Shown here in pieces: positions 47,695 through 59,200 of a DNA stretch of 64,000 bases. Numbering within the stretch: the first letter of the stretch is position 1; each line of letters opens with the position of its first letter. Below the pieces are notes generated by a model. It saw only the letters and a program-made list of their open reading frames with translations, did no database searches and was not told the DNA's origin. Position numbers and translations under genes: made by a program. The stretch is from Pezicula radicicola. Its lineage: Eukaryota > Ascomycota > Leotiomycetes > Helotiales > Dermateaceae. The stretch is from assembly GCA_003008705.1 (NCBI GenBank), contig PDUO01000023.1:101312-165311 (forward strand), read 5' to 3'.

Positions 47695-48453
47695 GCAGTT
47701 CGTTACTGTTGGAGCTCTGGGAGGCTTTGACGATGGTACGGAGGATATTTGGGGTTCCAGGTTACCAATTCAAGGTAACCACAATATGATGGTTGCAGAC
47801 TTTGGTTTTGTGCCAAAAGCTAGATATGACTGCACGATGATTGATACTTCCGTTGATACGGCAGAGTCGAAATACCAATCCACTTCATTCGTTGTTTTAC
47901 CTTGTCTTTTTCTCATCCAGTTTTGGGTCGTATACAATCACAATTTGACCAGTCTACAGGCCTGAATCACCTATCAGTTTCCAGCTCCAGCATCTTGGTT
48001 CACTACTGTACGTCTTGCATACTTCGACGCTGTCTGCCTGAATAAAACATCAGTTGATGCCCCCCAGAATTCCAAAACCGAATTCACTTAATCGATGGTC
48101 AATGAATCTTGCAGATTCTGCAACTTCAACGCTGCCACTTACATCCCAGAAAACCCCACAGCACAAAGAGTGCAGCATCCGTAACCATTAATTTCCATAT
48201 AGAAATCCATGGTAAGTGTTTCCTCGTTTGCTCAACGCTCACTCCCCAAGAAATAGTCATCACAAGAGCCTTATGCATACCCAGTACACACTGATTCATT
48301 CAATCGACTGGCACTTCATCAGCGACCTTCACCCGTAATCTGATAACTGAGAACAAATCCACTAGCATTGCTTCGATAACAACCCCATACAAACGACACC
48401 TAACTGCGTACAACTCCAGCACAATATCTCCGACTCTGAATTAGTACAAGACC
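47695..48453. other. Unresolved: possible 3' exons of the zinc-finger gene or non-coding
   Basis: Open segments such as 47698-47775 (FVTVGALGGFDDGTEDIWGS) and an overlapping frame (LDVVSSSLLLELWEALTMVR) both look partly coding, but no splice set joins them to the finger exon cleanly. Nothing else is recognised. Confidence 0.35.
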
Positions 48454-48831
48454 ATGCATACCACCAACCACGAACATGATGATAGCGATCTCATCGTCAA
48501 GGCGCCGAAGCGACTATTTCCGCACAGTAACGATGAACCGAAAGACAAAAGAAGAAGATTCGGGACTAGGAATGATATCGAAAATTTTCAGGACTCGAAT
48601 GAAATGGATTTCGAGATGACTTCTCCAGAGCCCTCTGAAACCCGGACATCGCAAAATAATAGCGAGGCGTGTAAGGAACATGGCGAATCTCATCGAAAAG
48701 TCTCGGACGGTCGAAAAGGGAAAATAATGGTATGCATCCAGTCTTTCAATCACAAATTTTGGGCTATTTGGTAACAATGTGAATTTTAGACGTTGCTCGA
48801 TGAACCCGATGCCATTGTGGCGGGTGGTTAG
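48454..48831 (+). CDS. Small charged hypothetical protein
   Basis: Two exons, 48454-48729 and 48790-48831, joined by a 60-nt GTATGC...TTTTAG intron, encode 105 aa ending in LLDEPDAIVAGG. The sequence is hydrophilic with a basic patch (KDKRRRFGTR) that could act in nuclear import, and Ser/Glu-rich segments. No domain is recognised. Antisense frames over the same DNA are longer but less plausible. The gene could be a lineage-specific orphan or a chance open frame. Confidence 0.4.
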
Positions 48832-49934
48832 GATGCTGATGACGAGGAAGAACCTGAAATATGATATATGTGCTGGGGCCCGGAATGAGATCCACCCGGA
48901 GAGGGTGGCACAGAGTAGCCAAAGTTCTATAATCCCACAAAGAGTTGTGCCACAAGCCCAACGCAATCTCACAGCCTTGGGGGGGGGACAAAAGCCTCGA
49001 TCGAACTCGTCGTGATTGTCAACAGGAACTCGCATAATAAATCCAGAATTCTACTCGCATCCCTTGCAAAGCCTCCACTGAGAGTATACAAAAAGGTAAT
49101 GCAGATCCAATGCAAGCTACACCATGGTTCTTAGGTGACCGTAAACGTTGTCGCTGAATTGTCAAAATTCGGTATTGCGGTAGGTTGGTTGAGTGGAAGG
49201 TAAATTGGCACTTGTTGCACGTTTTCATCCCCCCTCTTTATTTGGTTTGTAAATGAACCTTTCATTGATAAGTTTGTAGTAGCAAAATCATGTTTCTCAC
49301 TTACTAACTCAAGGCATCAGAACAGAGACCCAAAGGCAATCAATGTAGGATCTGGATGACACATTCGGTACCAAGCAAGCAAGGAACTAAATAACATACG
49401 AGCAACGATGGACTCTATCTGGTGTCAATCAACACTGGGATGGCCAAACATTTCCCAAAAAGAAAATTGACTGAAGTTTGTATGGCAATATAAGAAGTGT
49501 GACATGGTCTTGACGTTCCGGTTCTTCAGGCCACCCACCGCAGCTATCACGCTCTCCAGTCTTTCCTCTAGGTTGCGAAGTCTATAATACATTACAGGCT
49601 TAATTCACCACCAGCATTGCAGGCGGCGCCATATTATCAGACGATACCCTGCAATTTATTGGCTAGGCGAAAGTTCTTCCGCCACTTCCGGGCCAGCGAA
49701 AACATATCCCCACCACATCTCCCGAATTCATCTTCCCATGAGTACTACAAACGTTTAAGTCAAGAATCAAGCTAACTAATCAACGCTCGACAAGAATCAT
49801 CATGCCAAGCCAATCACAAGTCCTCGAATCCAATAAATATAGCTGAACTCAGCATGGGTAAGCGAAAAACAATGCGCACCAGTGAGGATCTTGCTCGGGT
49901 GTAGACTGAAACACAATCTTCCGCGGTCGAAGTA
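48832..49934. other. Intergenic, no supported gene
   Basis: 1.1 kb of mixed composition with a GGGGGGG run near 48980. Short frames at 48764-49228 are antisense overlaps or motif-free. Confidence 0.45.
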
Positions 49935-50103
49935 ATGAGCGAGCACGAAACGGAAAAGACGAACCCTAAGATCAGACAACTTTTCGAGAGACGTCTCAAC
50001 CATGGCAAGAAACTTACCCAGAAGATGAATACTGCCAAGCAAGAGATGATGCAAATGAGTGACCAGAAGCGTAGGGACTTAGGCTGGTTCATGTTCATAT
50101 CAG

Positions 50104-50414
50104 ATGCTGCCTCAGGTTGTTCGACGGACGATGGTCGTACTAAGACAACGATTGGCAAGACAGGGTGGAAAGCTGATTGGAAGCAAGATTCTGATTCCGG
50201 AAGAACAAGGCCTTACTAGTGAGGATGAGAAACAGCTCTTCTTAAAGGTTCGTCGAGATAGGAGGTTAATAAAGGACAAGGCGCAGAAGGAAGTAAGCTT
50301 TTCCCAATTAAGTACCTAGGGTGTTTGCTAATTTAGTCTCAGAAACTACTTAAGTTTCACCAAATGCCTCTTAATAACGACGCCAAGGAGGCAGATGACG
50401 AGAAGGAGCAGTGA
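50104..50414 (+). CDS. Small hypothetical protein, 5' end unresolved
   Basis: Exons 50104-50292 and 50337-50414 splice in frame through a GTAAGC...TTTAG intron of 44 nt and encode 88 charged residues (LTSEDEKQLFLKVRRDRRLI, then ending NNDAKEADDEKEQ). An upstream frame starting at 49935 (MSEHETEKTNPKIRQLFERR) also looks coding but is one base out of phase with it, and no canonical intron reconciles them. So either there is a frameshift, an unusual splice, or the ATG at 50104 is the true start. No domain recognised. Confidence 0.42.
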
Positions 50415-50764
50415 TCTTCCAATACGATTGACATTTTCCCATCACTCCAGATGCAGAACATTTGAGGTTGCTTTCTCTAGAAAAGGGCGATTTGGGGCAT
50501 GGGAGCGGTTGTCAATTATCAAATTAACTTGTTAGGGGAACTCGTGATGATTTGTCAGTTATTCCCATTCGTTAATAAAACTGCGGTTTACCACAAAAAA
50601 AGACGCTGTACCGACTTTCTCAACGCTTGTGAAATGTTCCTTCCGTTATAAGTTTTCGTAACCTACCAAACACACTTTCACCCCCCTTCAGTTTTTGTGT
50701 GGGCCATCTCACCTATAGTCTATATTCCCCATGTCAGAAAGAGGTAAGATGATATAAGTTGAAG

Positions 50765-51360
50765 CGGTATATCCAGTGCCGCCCTATGACTAAGTACCTC
50801 GGCTAAGCTTTTTCTCGCTACAATTAAAAAAGAAAAAAAAAGAGGCCATAAACAATATAACGAACAGCATGAAAGCTCTCTGAAACAAGGGTATCTTTGC
50901 AAGAAAGAAAAAATACCAGAATTAAACTCATTTTATGATAAATTAACAATACCAATAGTACACAGCCTTCAAGTATCCTTTTCTCTACCTCTTCATCTAC
51001 TCGCTAAAGAAGTCTCACTCTCTAAACTACTAAAACTCTAGACTAACTGCGGACTTAGCAACATCTAAAAGACCCCGAAAAGAGTGTCGAAATCAATCTC
51101 CACTAGCTTACCTTTCACCAGAGTACCTGGAAGGACGCCCACGTATTGGAGAGAACTAGCAGCAAAACCCGTAGCACCCCCCTCCTCACTCAGCACTAGA
51201 AGGGGGTTAAACTACAAGAGAAGCTGAATATACAAGTAATAAAATAGGAAAGACAAGAAAAAGGATATTGGCAACGAATAGGTTAGGTTGTTATCTAATT
51301 TCCGTCCTAATGAGTAATTAGGGCGGGTAATGGGAAGGAGAATAACGCAGCGAAATAGAG
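50765..51360 (+). repeat. Intact copy of a duplicated non-coding block (copy A)
   Basis: This ~595-bp block aligns with the RIP-mutated pieces at 55845-56032 and 61766-62165. Shared words include CTATAACTAAG-like, AACAAGGGTATCTTT, TCTCTAAACTACTAA, GAGAGAACTAGCA and AAGCTGAATATA. It has no coding frame. It sits about 470 bp upstream of the first gene of the small-protein array, as copy B sits upstream of the fourth. Confidence 0.8.
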
Positions 51361-51829
51361 CCAAGAGTCAGAAATATAGACTGCGAGGCTTACTGTTATA
51401 TTATATTTACCTTGTATAAGAAATTTCGAGCAAAGTTTTGACATGTTCGTTTGTACTAGCCCACCACATTTACTTATTCACTAATTTTCAGCACTCCCAA
51501 ATATTTCAGCTGTGCTTCCACACCCGCAAAATTTCCAACACCAAGCTTTCCAAAGAATAGAAATTTCTACTTTCGGCCCAAATAATCCCCTCTAACGCGG
51601 TTCTTCAATTGGACACATTCAGTCGTGAGTTAATCTCTACATTATACCCTTCCATCTCCAACTACCTTGCTCTCCTTTCAATATTATGTTGTAGTACTGT
51701 TGCGCTGGCTCGACATCGTGCCGTATCAACCATTGCCAATTTCCCCATGACGAGATCTATCTCCACCCGCACAAAAAGAGCGGGGCAAAACCTGACATCT
51801 CTCCACAGAACCACAGACAAACAATCAAA

Positions 51830-52300
51830 ATGACTCGTCAAACACCATGTCATACTCACATCCTAACCTGGACCAAGGCGCCATCGAGACCAGAAATGTT
51901 AGCGTCTCCAGCACCAACAACCCACCGTCGCCGAGGCGTAAAGTCAACCAAGCACATGACCAAGCGAGCATCCGCAGACACCAAAAATTCAGGAAATCGA
52001 AGCCGGCACAAGACCACGACCTCCCATCCAAACACATACTCGGTGCCAAGGGAGAATGGTGAGTGGGAATTGTTGGAGGAAGAAAAGATCGACAAGGACT
52101 GGGTCAAAGTAGGCTCACCAAAGGAGAGCTCAAAGCAGGAGGTTAATGGCACTAGTCTTGCAAATTCCCCACTTGCTGCCATGTTAATACTACTAGGAAA
52201 AAGCAAGGAAGAAGAAGCAAGAAAGGCTGACGAAGATGGCAATGACGCAGATGTAGAGGAGAGCGACGAGGAAGATGAGGAAGAATGGGTTAAGATTTGA
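51830..52300 (+). CDS. Array gene 1: tandem acidic W-x-x-[LIV] protein
   Basis: Single-exon frame of 156 aa and first of four paralogues. Residues 1-75 are basic and Ser/Thr-rich (disordered). Then WELLEEEKIDKDWVKVGS holds two tryptophans 12 residues apart, each followed by x-x-Leu/Val with acidic flanks. A short hydrophobic segment, NSPLAAMLILLGKSKEE, follows, and the C-terminus is strongly acidic, ending in SDEEDEEEEWVKI-like sequence (Trp-x-x-Ile at the very end). No signal peptide or long membrane helix. Function unknown; the W-x-x-[LIV] units look like Atg8-interacting motifs, which is inference. Leader DNA resembles that of the other array genes. Confidence 0.65.
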   Translation: MTRQTPCHTHILTWTKAPSRPEMLASPAPTTHRRRGVKSTKHMTKRASADTKNSGNRSRHKTTTSHPNTYSVPRENGEWELLEEEKIDKDWVKVGSPKESSKQEVNGTSLANSPLAAMLILLGKSKEEEARKADEDGNDADVEESDEEDEEEWVKI

Positions 52301-53042
52301 TGTTTTAGTTGAACGTTTAGTTGCATACCCGGAGCAATAGGGGTGGTTAATTTAGGAAGGAGTAAAGAAAGTAGGCCTGCTAAGGGGTGGTAGAAGCAGT
52401 ACTTCAGCTAGTCATTACTGTATGGATAAATGTATGACCAATTGTTTGCATCCAGAAACCTCCGACGACTCATTTTAGAGCTCTTTAATAAACATAGGCT
52501 TTTGAACTTGCGCAGCTAACATTTACAGCTTCTATAAGGGTATGAATGTGAACGGCCGCCTTACAACAGCGGAACAAACTAAATTATCCCTTTACAAATG
52601 AACTGGGATACATGACAGACAGAGCTTTATAATATATTTTGCGAAAGTACTATTAACTAAGCATTACTTGTAAGATAATTTGCGCCAGCGTACTGCATAT
52701 TCACCGCCTCTCCGCTCAAGGTACAAAACCAGGTATAAATCCACAACCTCGCAAGCAAATTTAACACCACGTTTCCAACAACACTTCATTCTGATTTGTA
52801 ATGCACGTCAAGTCAATCACTCTTGTCTATTAAATAAGTACGTCTAGTAAGTCAAACGTCTTGTCCGGGCTCTATCTCTTCTATATCAACTGTTCCGCAC
52901 CGCGCTACATTAAAACACACCCAGCTATTCAACCCTGTTGTCTCCCAGCCATGCCCGAACCACCATTTGATCTCGCCACCCACCAATTTATCTACCTTAT
53001 CCACACAAACACAAAAACTAACACGAAATAGAGATAGACAAT
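52301..53042. other. Array spacer and leader of gene 2
   Basis: 742 bp without a gene. From about 52620 the leader resembles those before array genes 1 and 4 (tract around TATTTTGC, then GCGTACTGCATATTCACC versus GCGTACCGCATTCACTC). It is pyrimidine-rich up to the ATG. Confidence 0.5.
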
Positions 53043-53714
53043 ATGCATCCTCCAACCTCCCCTCCAGCTTTGCAGTCTCTCCCACAACCTGCTAAAATGC
53101 CAATCAAATGCCGCATAATCATAGGTCCGAGAACTCAACGAAGCAGCGATAATGAAATGTCTTCACAACCAACTGCGCCTCATTACCCCACTAAGTTAAC
53201 AATCATACGTGGTGGAGCTCCAACTACGCGAAACCTCTCAAGCAACACAGACAAAATTTCTCCCCCTCCTTCAGTAGCAGCACATCGTCGCACTATTATG
53301 AAAGTAACAGGACAAAACTCTACCAACCAAAAGCCCGCGGCCATTCAATCTCAACACCATATCAAAGTCTACACCCCTACTTATCTCACGTCCCCTCCAG
53401 ACCGCGTACAAGCAAATAGTCTGTCTGCTACAAATATGTCACATCAGGACAGCCGACCAACCTCACAACATGAGCAAGACCGAGAGGATGACTGGGAACT
53501 AGTCAAATCGCCTTCCACTTCCGAAGACTGGGCTAAGATCACATCAGCTCAGACTTGCACAGCAAAGGGGAATAAGGAACATGAAGGACAGGAGAGGGAA
53601 ACAACAACAGTGAGAAATATTTTCTTTTCACCTTTCAATGGTATTTTAAGGCTATTTGGAAGAAGCTCCAATGAAGTGAGAAAGGGTGGGGAAGGGGATA
53701 AGAATGGACGTTGA
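53043..53714 (+). CDS. Array gene 2: tandem acidic W-x-x-[LIV] protein, long form
   Basis: Single-exon frame of 223 aa; a second Met in frame 18 codons on (MPIKCRIIIG) may be the start, since a KCRI/RCRI motif stands near the N-terminus of array gene 4 also. The Ser/Thr/Pro-rich first 150 residues are followed by REDDWELVKSPSTSEDWAKI, again with a 12-residue Trp spacing. The hydrophobic motif is diverged (FFSPFNGILRLFGRSS), and the acidic C-terminus with the third Trp is absent; the protein ends basic (GGEGDKNGR). No domain recognised. Confidence 0.62.
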   Translation: MHPPTSPPALQSLPQPAKMPIKCRIIIGPRTQRSSDNEMSSQPTAPHYPTKLTIIRGGAPTTRNLSSNTDKISPPPSVAAHRRTIMKVTGQNSTNQKPAAIQSQHHIKVYTPTYLTSPPDRVQANSLSATNMSHQDSRPTSQHEQDREDDWELVKSPSTSEDWAKITSAQTCTAKGNKEHEGQERETTTVRNIFFSPFNGILRLFGRSSNEVRKGGEGDKNGR

Positions 53715-54774
53715 TTTTCAAGGAAAGCTGTGTGACGGTACGAGAGGTCTGCTCATTGAGTTGAGCTAGTTACCTCGGACCAAGGAGATTTAGTTGGGGG
53801 CTGGTGGCCTTGTGTTTGAGTAACTTAGATGAAGTGGGAAATTCAATTGTGCCAGGGAGGAGAAGAAAGCAAACTTGTTAGTAAATACTGTATGAACAAA
53901 CAATGAACAGTCGATATAATCCTTGCCTGTCCCCGGATTTAAAAGTTATATATTTGCTCGGTTAGCTCTCATGGGCCTTCGATAGCACAAAACACCACTC
54001 AAAACACCTATCAAATCAACCTAGGTGCACAAAAGGCTGTTGTAGTATACTCCCATGCACACATACTATTACCATCTATACTAGTATAACAAACTCTCCC
54101 ATAATATTCCCACCCTCACACAAACCAACCCCTTCTAAATACTTAAGCGAGCACCTGCAACATCTCTAAAATAATTCCCCCCCCCCTTCTTTTTTTCACG
54201 CCATTAAAACCCCCAACAAAGTCTTTTTCGTTGGCTTTCGTCTCCTATCTTTCAATTGATATACCGCAATTACATCACCGCAGCCTCGTGCTAATATACC
54301 GCATTTACCCATTCACCTATTCGCTATTCCTACCTCGGCAAAACTCGCGCTAAGCGTGAATGTACAATATCACACTAAGTCTAGGATCAATACCTCTGTG
54401 TAAAACTTCCTAAACTTCCAACTTCCAAACTTTTCACACAGGAATACCTTTACCACAAACCCTTCCTACCAATCTTCAGTAAATTCTAGCAGTCGCAGGC
54501 TTTACATAGCGTAGTAAGTTAACCTCTCCGTCACGCTACGCCCTTCCAATTCAAATTACGCTGCGCTAAGTTGCATATCCCGCAATTAGTTCATCGTAGT
54601 ACCGTTGCGCTAACCCTAGATATCAACCTATAGTCTTTCTACGGATTACACCACTCCTGCCAAGCCCTCCCTTGCCATCCATTCCTCGTGCACTCCACCC
54701 CCACTCGTGAACGAAAACACAACACTAAGGATCATCCACAGGAAAACCCAAAACGTTAGCAACAGCACTTAAAG
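53715..54774. repeat. Array spacer duplicated at the right window edge
   Basis: The stretch about 53930-54560 aligns with 63440-64000: shared phrases include TTAAGCGAGCACCT, CTCGGCAAAACTCGCG, CCGCAATTACATCAC, GGAATACCTT-like and a C/T-rich run (54177-54196). It holds no gene and is the leader of array gene 3. Confidence 0.65.
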
Positions 54775-55266
54775 ATGTCTTCTCCATCAAACACAATCTC
54801 AAACTCAACCACCCAAGATCTCGCACCCCCAACAAAGAATCCACAAAAATGCCAAATACAAAACGCACCCACTCGAAGCACTCGTAACAACGCGATTTCT
54901 TCACCATCAAGAACATATCCCCCCGCCAAGAGCTCAACCGAAATTCACTACCCAGCCAGCATAGGCGAAGTGCAGCAGGCAACAATACGATGTCGGCTCC
55001 TATTCAAGAACTCAGTCGAGAACCCAATTGCGAAGATTGGCAATAGCGAGACACGCCAACCCAAGTTCCATATGCGCATTCTTGGTGCTACTCCTTTTGC
55101 TGCTGCGGTTCGTTCGGATATGGATAACCAACGACAAGAACAAGAAGACGATTGGGAATTCGTCGACGCCGAACCAATAGACAAGGATTGGGTTAAAGTC
55201 TCTTCCGCCAAGAGAACCTCCGACAAGACAAAGAATGATAGGACCAATAAAAGACGGCAGTCATGA
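54775..55266 (+). CDS. Array gene 3: tandem acidic W-x-x-[LIV] protein, C-terminus lost by frameshift
   Basis: Single-exon frame of 163 aa. The Ser/Thr/Asn-rich N-terminus is followed by EDDWEFVDAEPIDKDWVKVS, with the same 12-residue Trp spacing as its paralogues and closest there to genes 1 and 4. The protein then ends in a basic RTNKRRQS. The hydrophobic segment and terminal Trp motif of its relatives are found only in a shifted frame just downstream, so this gene seems truncated relative to them. It may still make a protein that keeps both central motifs. Confidence 0.6.
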   Translation: MSSPSNTISNSTTQDLAPPTKNPQKCQIQNAPTRSTRNNAISSPSRTYPPAKSSTEIHYPASIGEVQQATIRCRLLFKNSVENPIAKIGNSETRQPKFHMRILGATPFAAAVRSDMDNQRQEQEDDWEFVDAEPIDKDWVKVSSAKRTSDKTKNDRTNKRRQS

Positions 55267-55349
55267 TCGCGAGCTTAGGCTTGCCACCCGTTAATGAATG
55301 CATGCTTCTGGGAGGAGACTCGGTTGAGGATGGATGGACCAAAATTTGA
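55267..55349 (+). pseudogene. Out-of-frame remnant of array gene 3's C-terminal tail
   Basis: Read two bases out of phase with gene 3, this DNA encodes LPPVNECMLLGGDSVEDGWT, then KI and TGA. It matches array gene 4's LILLGKDSVEKK...KWVEV ending, and the bases after both stops are alike (TTTGAGTTAC). A one-base-class indel after the second Trp motif would explain the loss. Confidence 0.6.
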
Positions 55350-55844
55350 GTTACCCAAATCAAGTGGGTGACTCGGATTCCGATTCAGGGGGGTGGGGGG
55401 CATGAGGACATTAGAGTGTGTGTCTGTATGAGAATTGGATAAAGTAACGTAGGATTAGCAACAACATTCATCACGCCCCTTTCTGCGCATAATATCATCC
55501 AAGCCTCCCTTAACATGAAAACCATCTTTAGTTCTCTATACTCTATTCTAAGTACCATCTAACCTCCCACGAATTGTATTCTAAACACCAAGCTCTCATA
55601 CCTTCAACCATCCACCAATTTCCTTTTATATGCTCCATACCCCATCCCAAGTCTATGTCTACGAAGAAATAGTCCTACTATTATTAGTACACTGAAACAC
55701 TAAACCTACTAACCTAGCCTTATACCGATTAATAATATTCTTAACATTAGCAAAAGTCCCCGCTGTAAGACTAAAAACCCCTAGCCCGAAAATCACCGTA
55801 TAAAACCCCTAAAGCAACCTCCCCTTAATGCCATCCTTCTAAGA
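55350..55844. other. Array spacer 3' of gene 3
   Basis: About 500 bp with a GGGGTGGGGGG run near 55389. No gene. Composition becomes AT-rich towards the duplicated block. Confidence 0.5.
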
Positions 55845-56032
55845 AGTAGTATATCTAGTGCTGCCCTATAACTAAGTACCTCTGCTAAACTTTTTCTTAG
55901 TAGAATCAAAAAGAAAAGAAAAGGCTATAAACAATCTAATAAATAAGATAAAAGCTCTCTAGAACAAGGGTATCTTTATAAAGATAGAAGAAACACCTAA
56001 ATTAAACTTATTCTAGGTAACTTAATAATATT
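55845..56032 (+). repeat. Left part of RIP-mutated block copy B
   Basis: Aligns with 50765-50955 of copy A, differing mainly by C-to-T and G-to-A (for example TGCCGCCCTATGACTAAG against TGCTGCCCTATAACTAAG). It is cut off at the 5' LTR; ATATT at 56028-56032 is the target-site duplication. Confidence 0.8.
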
Positions 56033-56249
56033 TGTTGAATGGTGAGTTATTATTCGATAAACTCATATAACTCACCATGGGAATAGTCGGCCTATTCCTC
56101 TTTTGGACTAGTGGTCAAGCTTAACTTGACTACTTCTTCAACTTCTTATTAGTCTAGAACTCTATAACTACAATAACAATTGAATATTGCTACCACTTAT
56201 TACCTACTTACCTAATAGCCTTCCGCATGAATATTAACTATATTCAATA
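56033..56249 (+). repeat. 5' LTR (217 bp) of a Copia element
   Basis: Begins TGTTGAATGGTGAG and ends TATTCAATA (CA to TA at the last bases). It matches 61544-61760 end to end at equal length. About 11 differences separate the two, all transitions. Starts directly after the ATATT duplication. Confidence 0.9.
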
Positions 56250-59200
56250 GGTTATAAGCCTGGACAGCGATAGCTATTGAGTATATCAACGTCTATTTTA
56301 AATAGGTAGAACCCTCGAGTTTGGTTTATCCCTATCATTATCCATAAAGCCCTCGAGTTTAGTGTAGTGGATTCATTGTTATACTAGTGAACGATTTTAC
56401 TAGTATACATAGGTATTTCACTACTTAGAAGGAATTTTAGTATTAAATTTATATAGAAAAAATCTATACTAAAAGGTCCTCCTTCCGTACTATATTTCTT
56501 GGAACTATACTATGGAGTCTATACACCAAGAACTTAACTAGCTTCGACTAAGTTAGTAACCAATATTAGCTTTAAATAAGTCGATTCCCCTGGCTATCTT
56601 CGAATAAGATATCTATCATTTATGTCTGATTCTAATCAAGAAGGATTATTTAATTTATCTATTACTGGCGGCCTAGGATCTCCATCTCCAACCCTGTCAC
56701 CAACAATACTACCCACTGAAGAAGTACCAGCATCACCAGTACTACCCGTCAGACCTATTATAATAGCTAATACCACTTCATCTAGTAGTATCTCGTTGAT
56801 ACTAGCCTTAGTACAGAAGCTCAAGGGAGTATCTAACTATACTACATAGAAGTAAGATATTCTGATAGTACTTATATCATATAATCTATACCACTATATT
56901 GAGTCTAGACGTAAGGCTACATTCCCTACAGAGGTTCCATAGGATAGTGTAGATACCACGGCTCTTACTAGATGGGAGAACTAGTAAGCCAAAGACTACA
57001 GAGCCATCATAGGAATTAAATTCAATATCTCTGATATGAACATAGCTAGCCTTATCAATAATAAGACGACTATATTGGATATATAGGAAACCCTCTAGAA
57101 GTACTACGAAGGCTCTGGTTTTATACTCGAGTACAATACCTATCTTGAGCTTTATAACATTAAATATAAGAAGTATAATAATATTACTTTATATATCGTT
57201 GTATTTAAACTTATAAACCAAAAGGTATACTAGGTTGATATTTATCCTGGTAAGCCTAAGATTAAGGTTATCCTCTTTATCACTGGTCTGAATAAGGCCT
57301 TTCCTATATAGGCTGAACGTTATCGTTCTATATACTCGACCGATAGTTCTACTCTTATACTTAATAGTCTTATCAATAGTATTGAAGATGAAGCTTATAT
57401 AAAAGATACTGGTGAGAAATCTACTTTTTATAGTAGTAAGCCAGACCCCAAGAAGAAGAAGCCTGAGAAGGAGAAGCCCAGCTCGAAGCCTTAGCCACTA
57501 TATTCAGAGCTAATAAAGTACGAGGTAAAATACTACGACAACTACTAGTAGATGGTCAAGTACTATACTAATAAGTATACCTTCCCCAAGGCTACATTGG
57601 AAGAGGGAAAGAAGGTAGATAAGAAGTATAAGGAATACAACAAGAAGAATAAGGATAACAAGAAGAAGGAGAAGAAGAAGAAGAAAGACGATGATGATAG
57701 TGATACACCAACGAATATATCGCTGGTGGTCTACTTTCCTCGTTGATAGCCTAAATCTACTCCTATCACCCTATTGGCTCTTCCTATTAAATAGAAATAA
57801 GACCTAAATAACTGGATTCTTGATACTAGATATAATGAGTACTACTATATTAATCCTGACTAATTCATGATATATATAGTGATCCCTAATTTGGAGCTAG
57901 TTAATACTATAAACAGTCCGGTAGTTCTACTTAGAATTAGTACTATTAATATAAATATACCACTATTAGACGGCTCTGTTATATATCTAAACCTAAAGAA
58001 AGTCTATTACTTCCCTACCTTCCTAATTAACCTTCTTACTAGATATAAAATCTACCGTAAGGGTGGCTATATAAAGGATAATAAAGTCTACTTAAATAAT
58101 CAAGAAATCACCTAGTACGATGATAATCTATACTTAAAGTTTAACTTAGATACTAAATACTTTTATATTGTATTCCTAGCTCTCTGTAAGGAACCTACAC
58201 TAACTAAGGAGCTCTTATATCGCTACTTTATATATACTAGTATTGAGACGGTATATTATATAATATATATAGTTACCGGCATCGATGAAACTAAGATAAC
58301 CTGTAATAACGACCTTGGCTAGATAAAGCTCTATAACTCCTGTAAGAAGTCTAAACCTTTAAATATTATTCAACGAAAGGCCTAAAAGTCTACCGAAGTT
58401 AGAAGAATGGTTTCTCTTAATATTATTAAATTGAAATACTTGATATATAATAGGTACCAATAGGCCACTATCTTCACTGAATAGGCTTTATAGCTCTACT
58501 ATACCTTCGTTCATAAGAATAAGGGAGATACTATAAATACTATTCGTATATATTATCTGAAGATGAAGAAGTAGTATAAGCTATAAATCAAAGGTTACTA
58601 GCTCGATGGTGGTAAGGAGTTTAGAATCACTGAGTTTTAAACCTTCTACAATGATAAGGGTCTTGTATACAAGATCTCTACTCTATATAATCCTACTATA
58701 GTAGGACTTGGAGAATATATAAACTAAACTATAATTAAATATATAAGAGCCGCCATAATTAACGGCGATATCCCTAAATACTTATAGGGTAAGATCTTAT
58801 ATATAGTTATTTATATCACTAATCGAATAATTACATCGGCTCTCAAGGGAGTTACCCTATATAAGGCCTTTCTAATAGTAGTTCGCCTGGACGAGGATTA
58901 TAAGCTATCTATTACCTATCTATAGGTATTAGGATACAAGGTATATATAAGAATTCCTCTAGAAGATATAGTTAAATCTATAAAGGTAGATGAATATACT
59001 AAAGTCGGTATTCTTACTAGCTATAAAGGCTACTATATTTACTATATTTAGGTTACCTCTAGAGTTACTAGATATAGACTAGTTCGTAGCTCTAATATTT
59101 ATTTTAATAAAGGAGATTTCAAGATAGAAGTTACTGGTAGTAAGGCTAGTGATAATACTAGTACCTTTATACTATATAACCTTAAAGAAGGGGTAGATAA

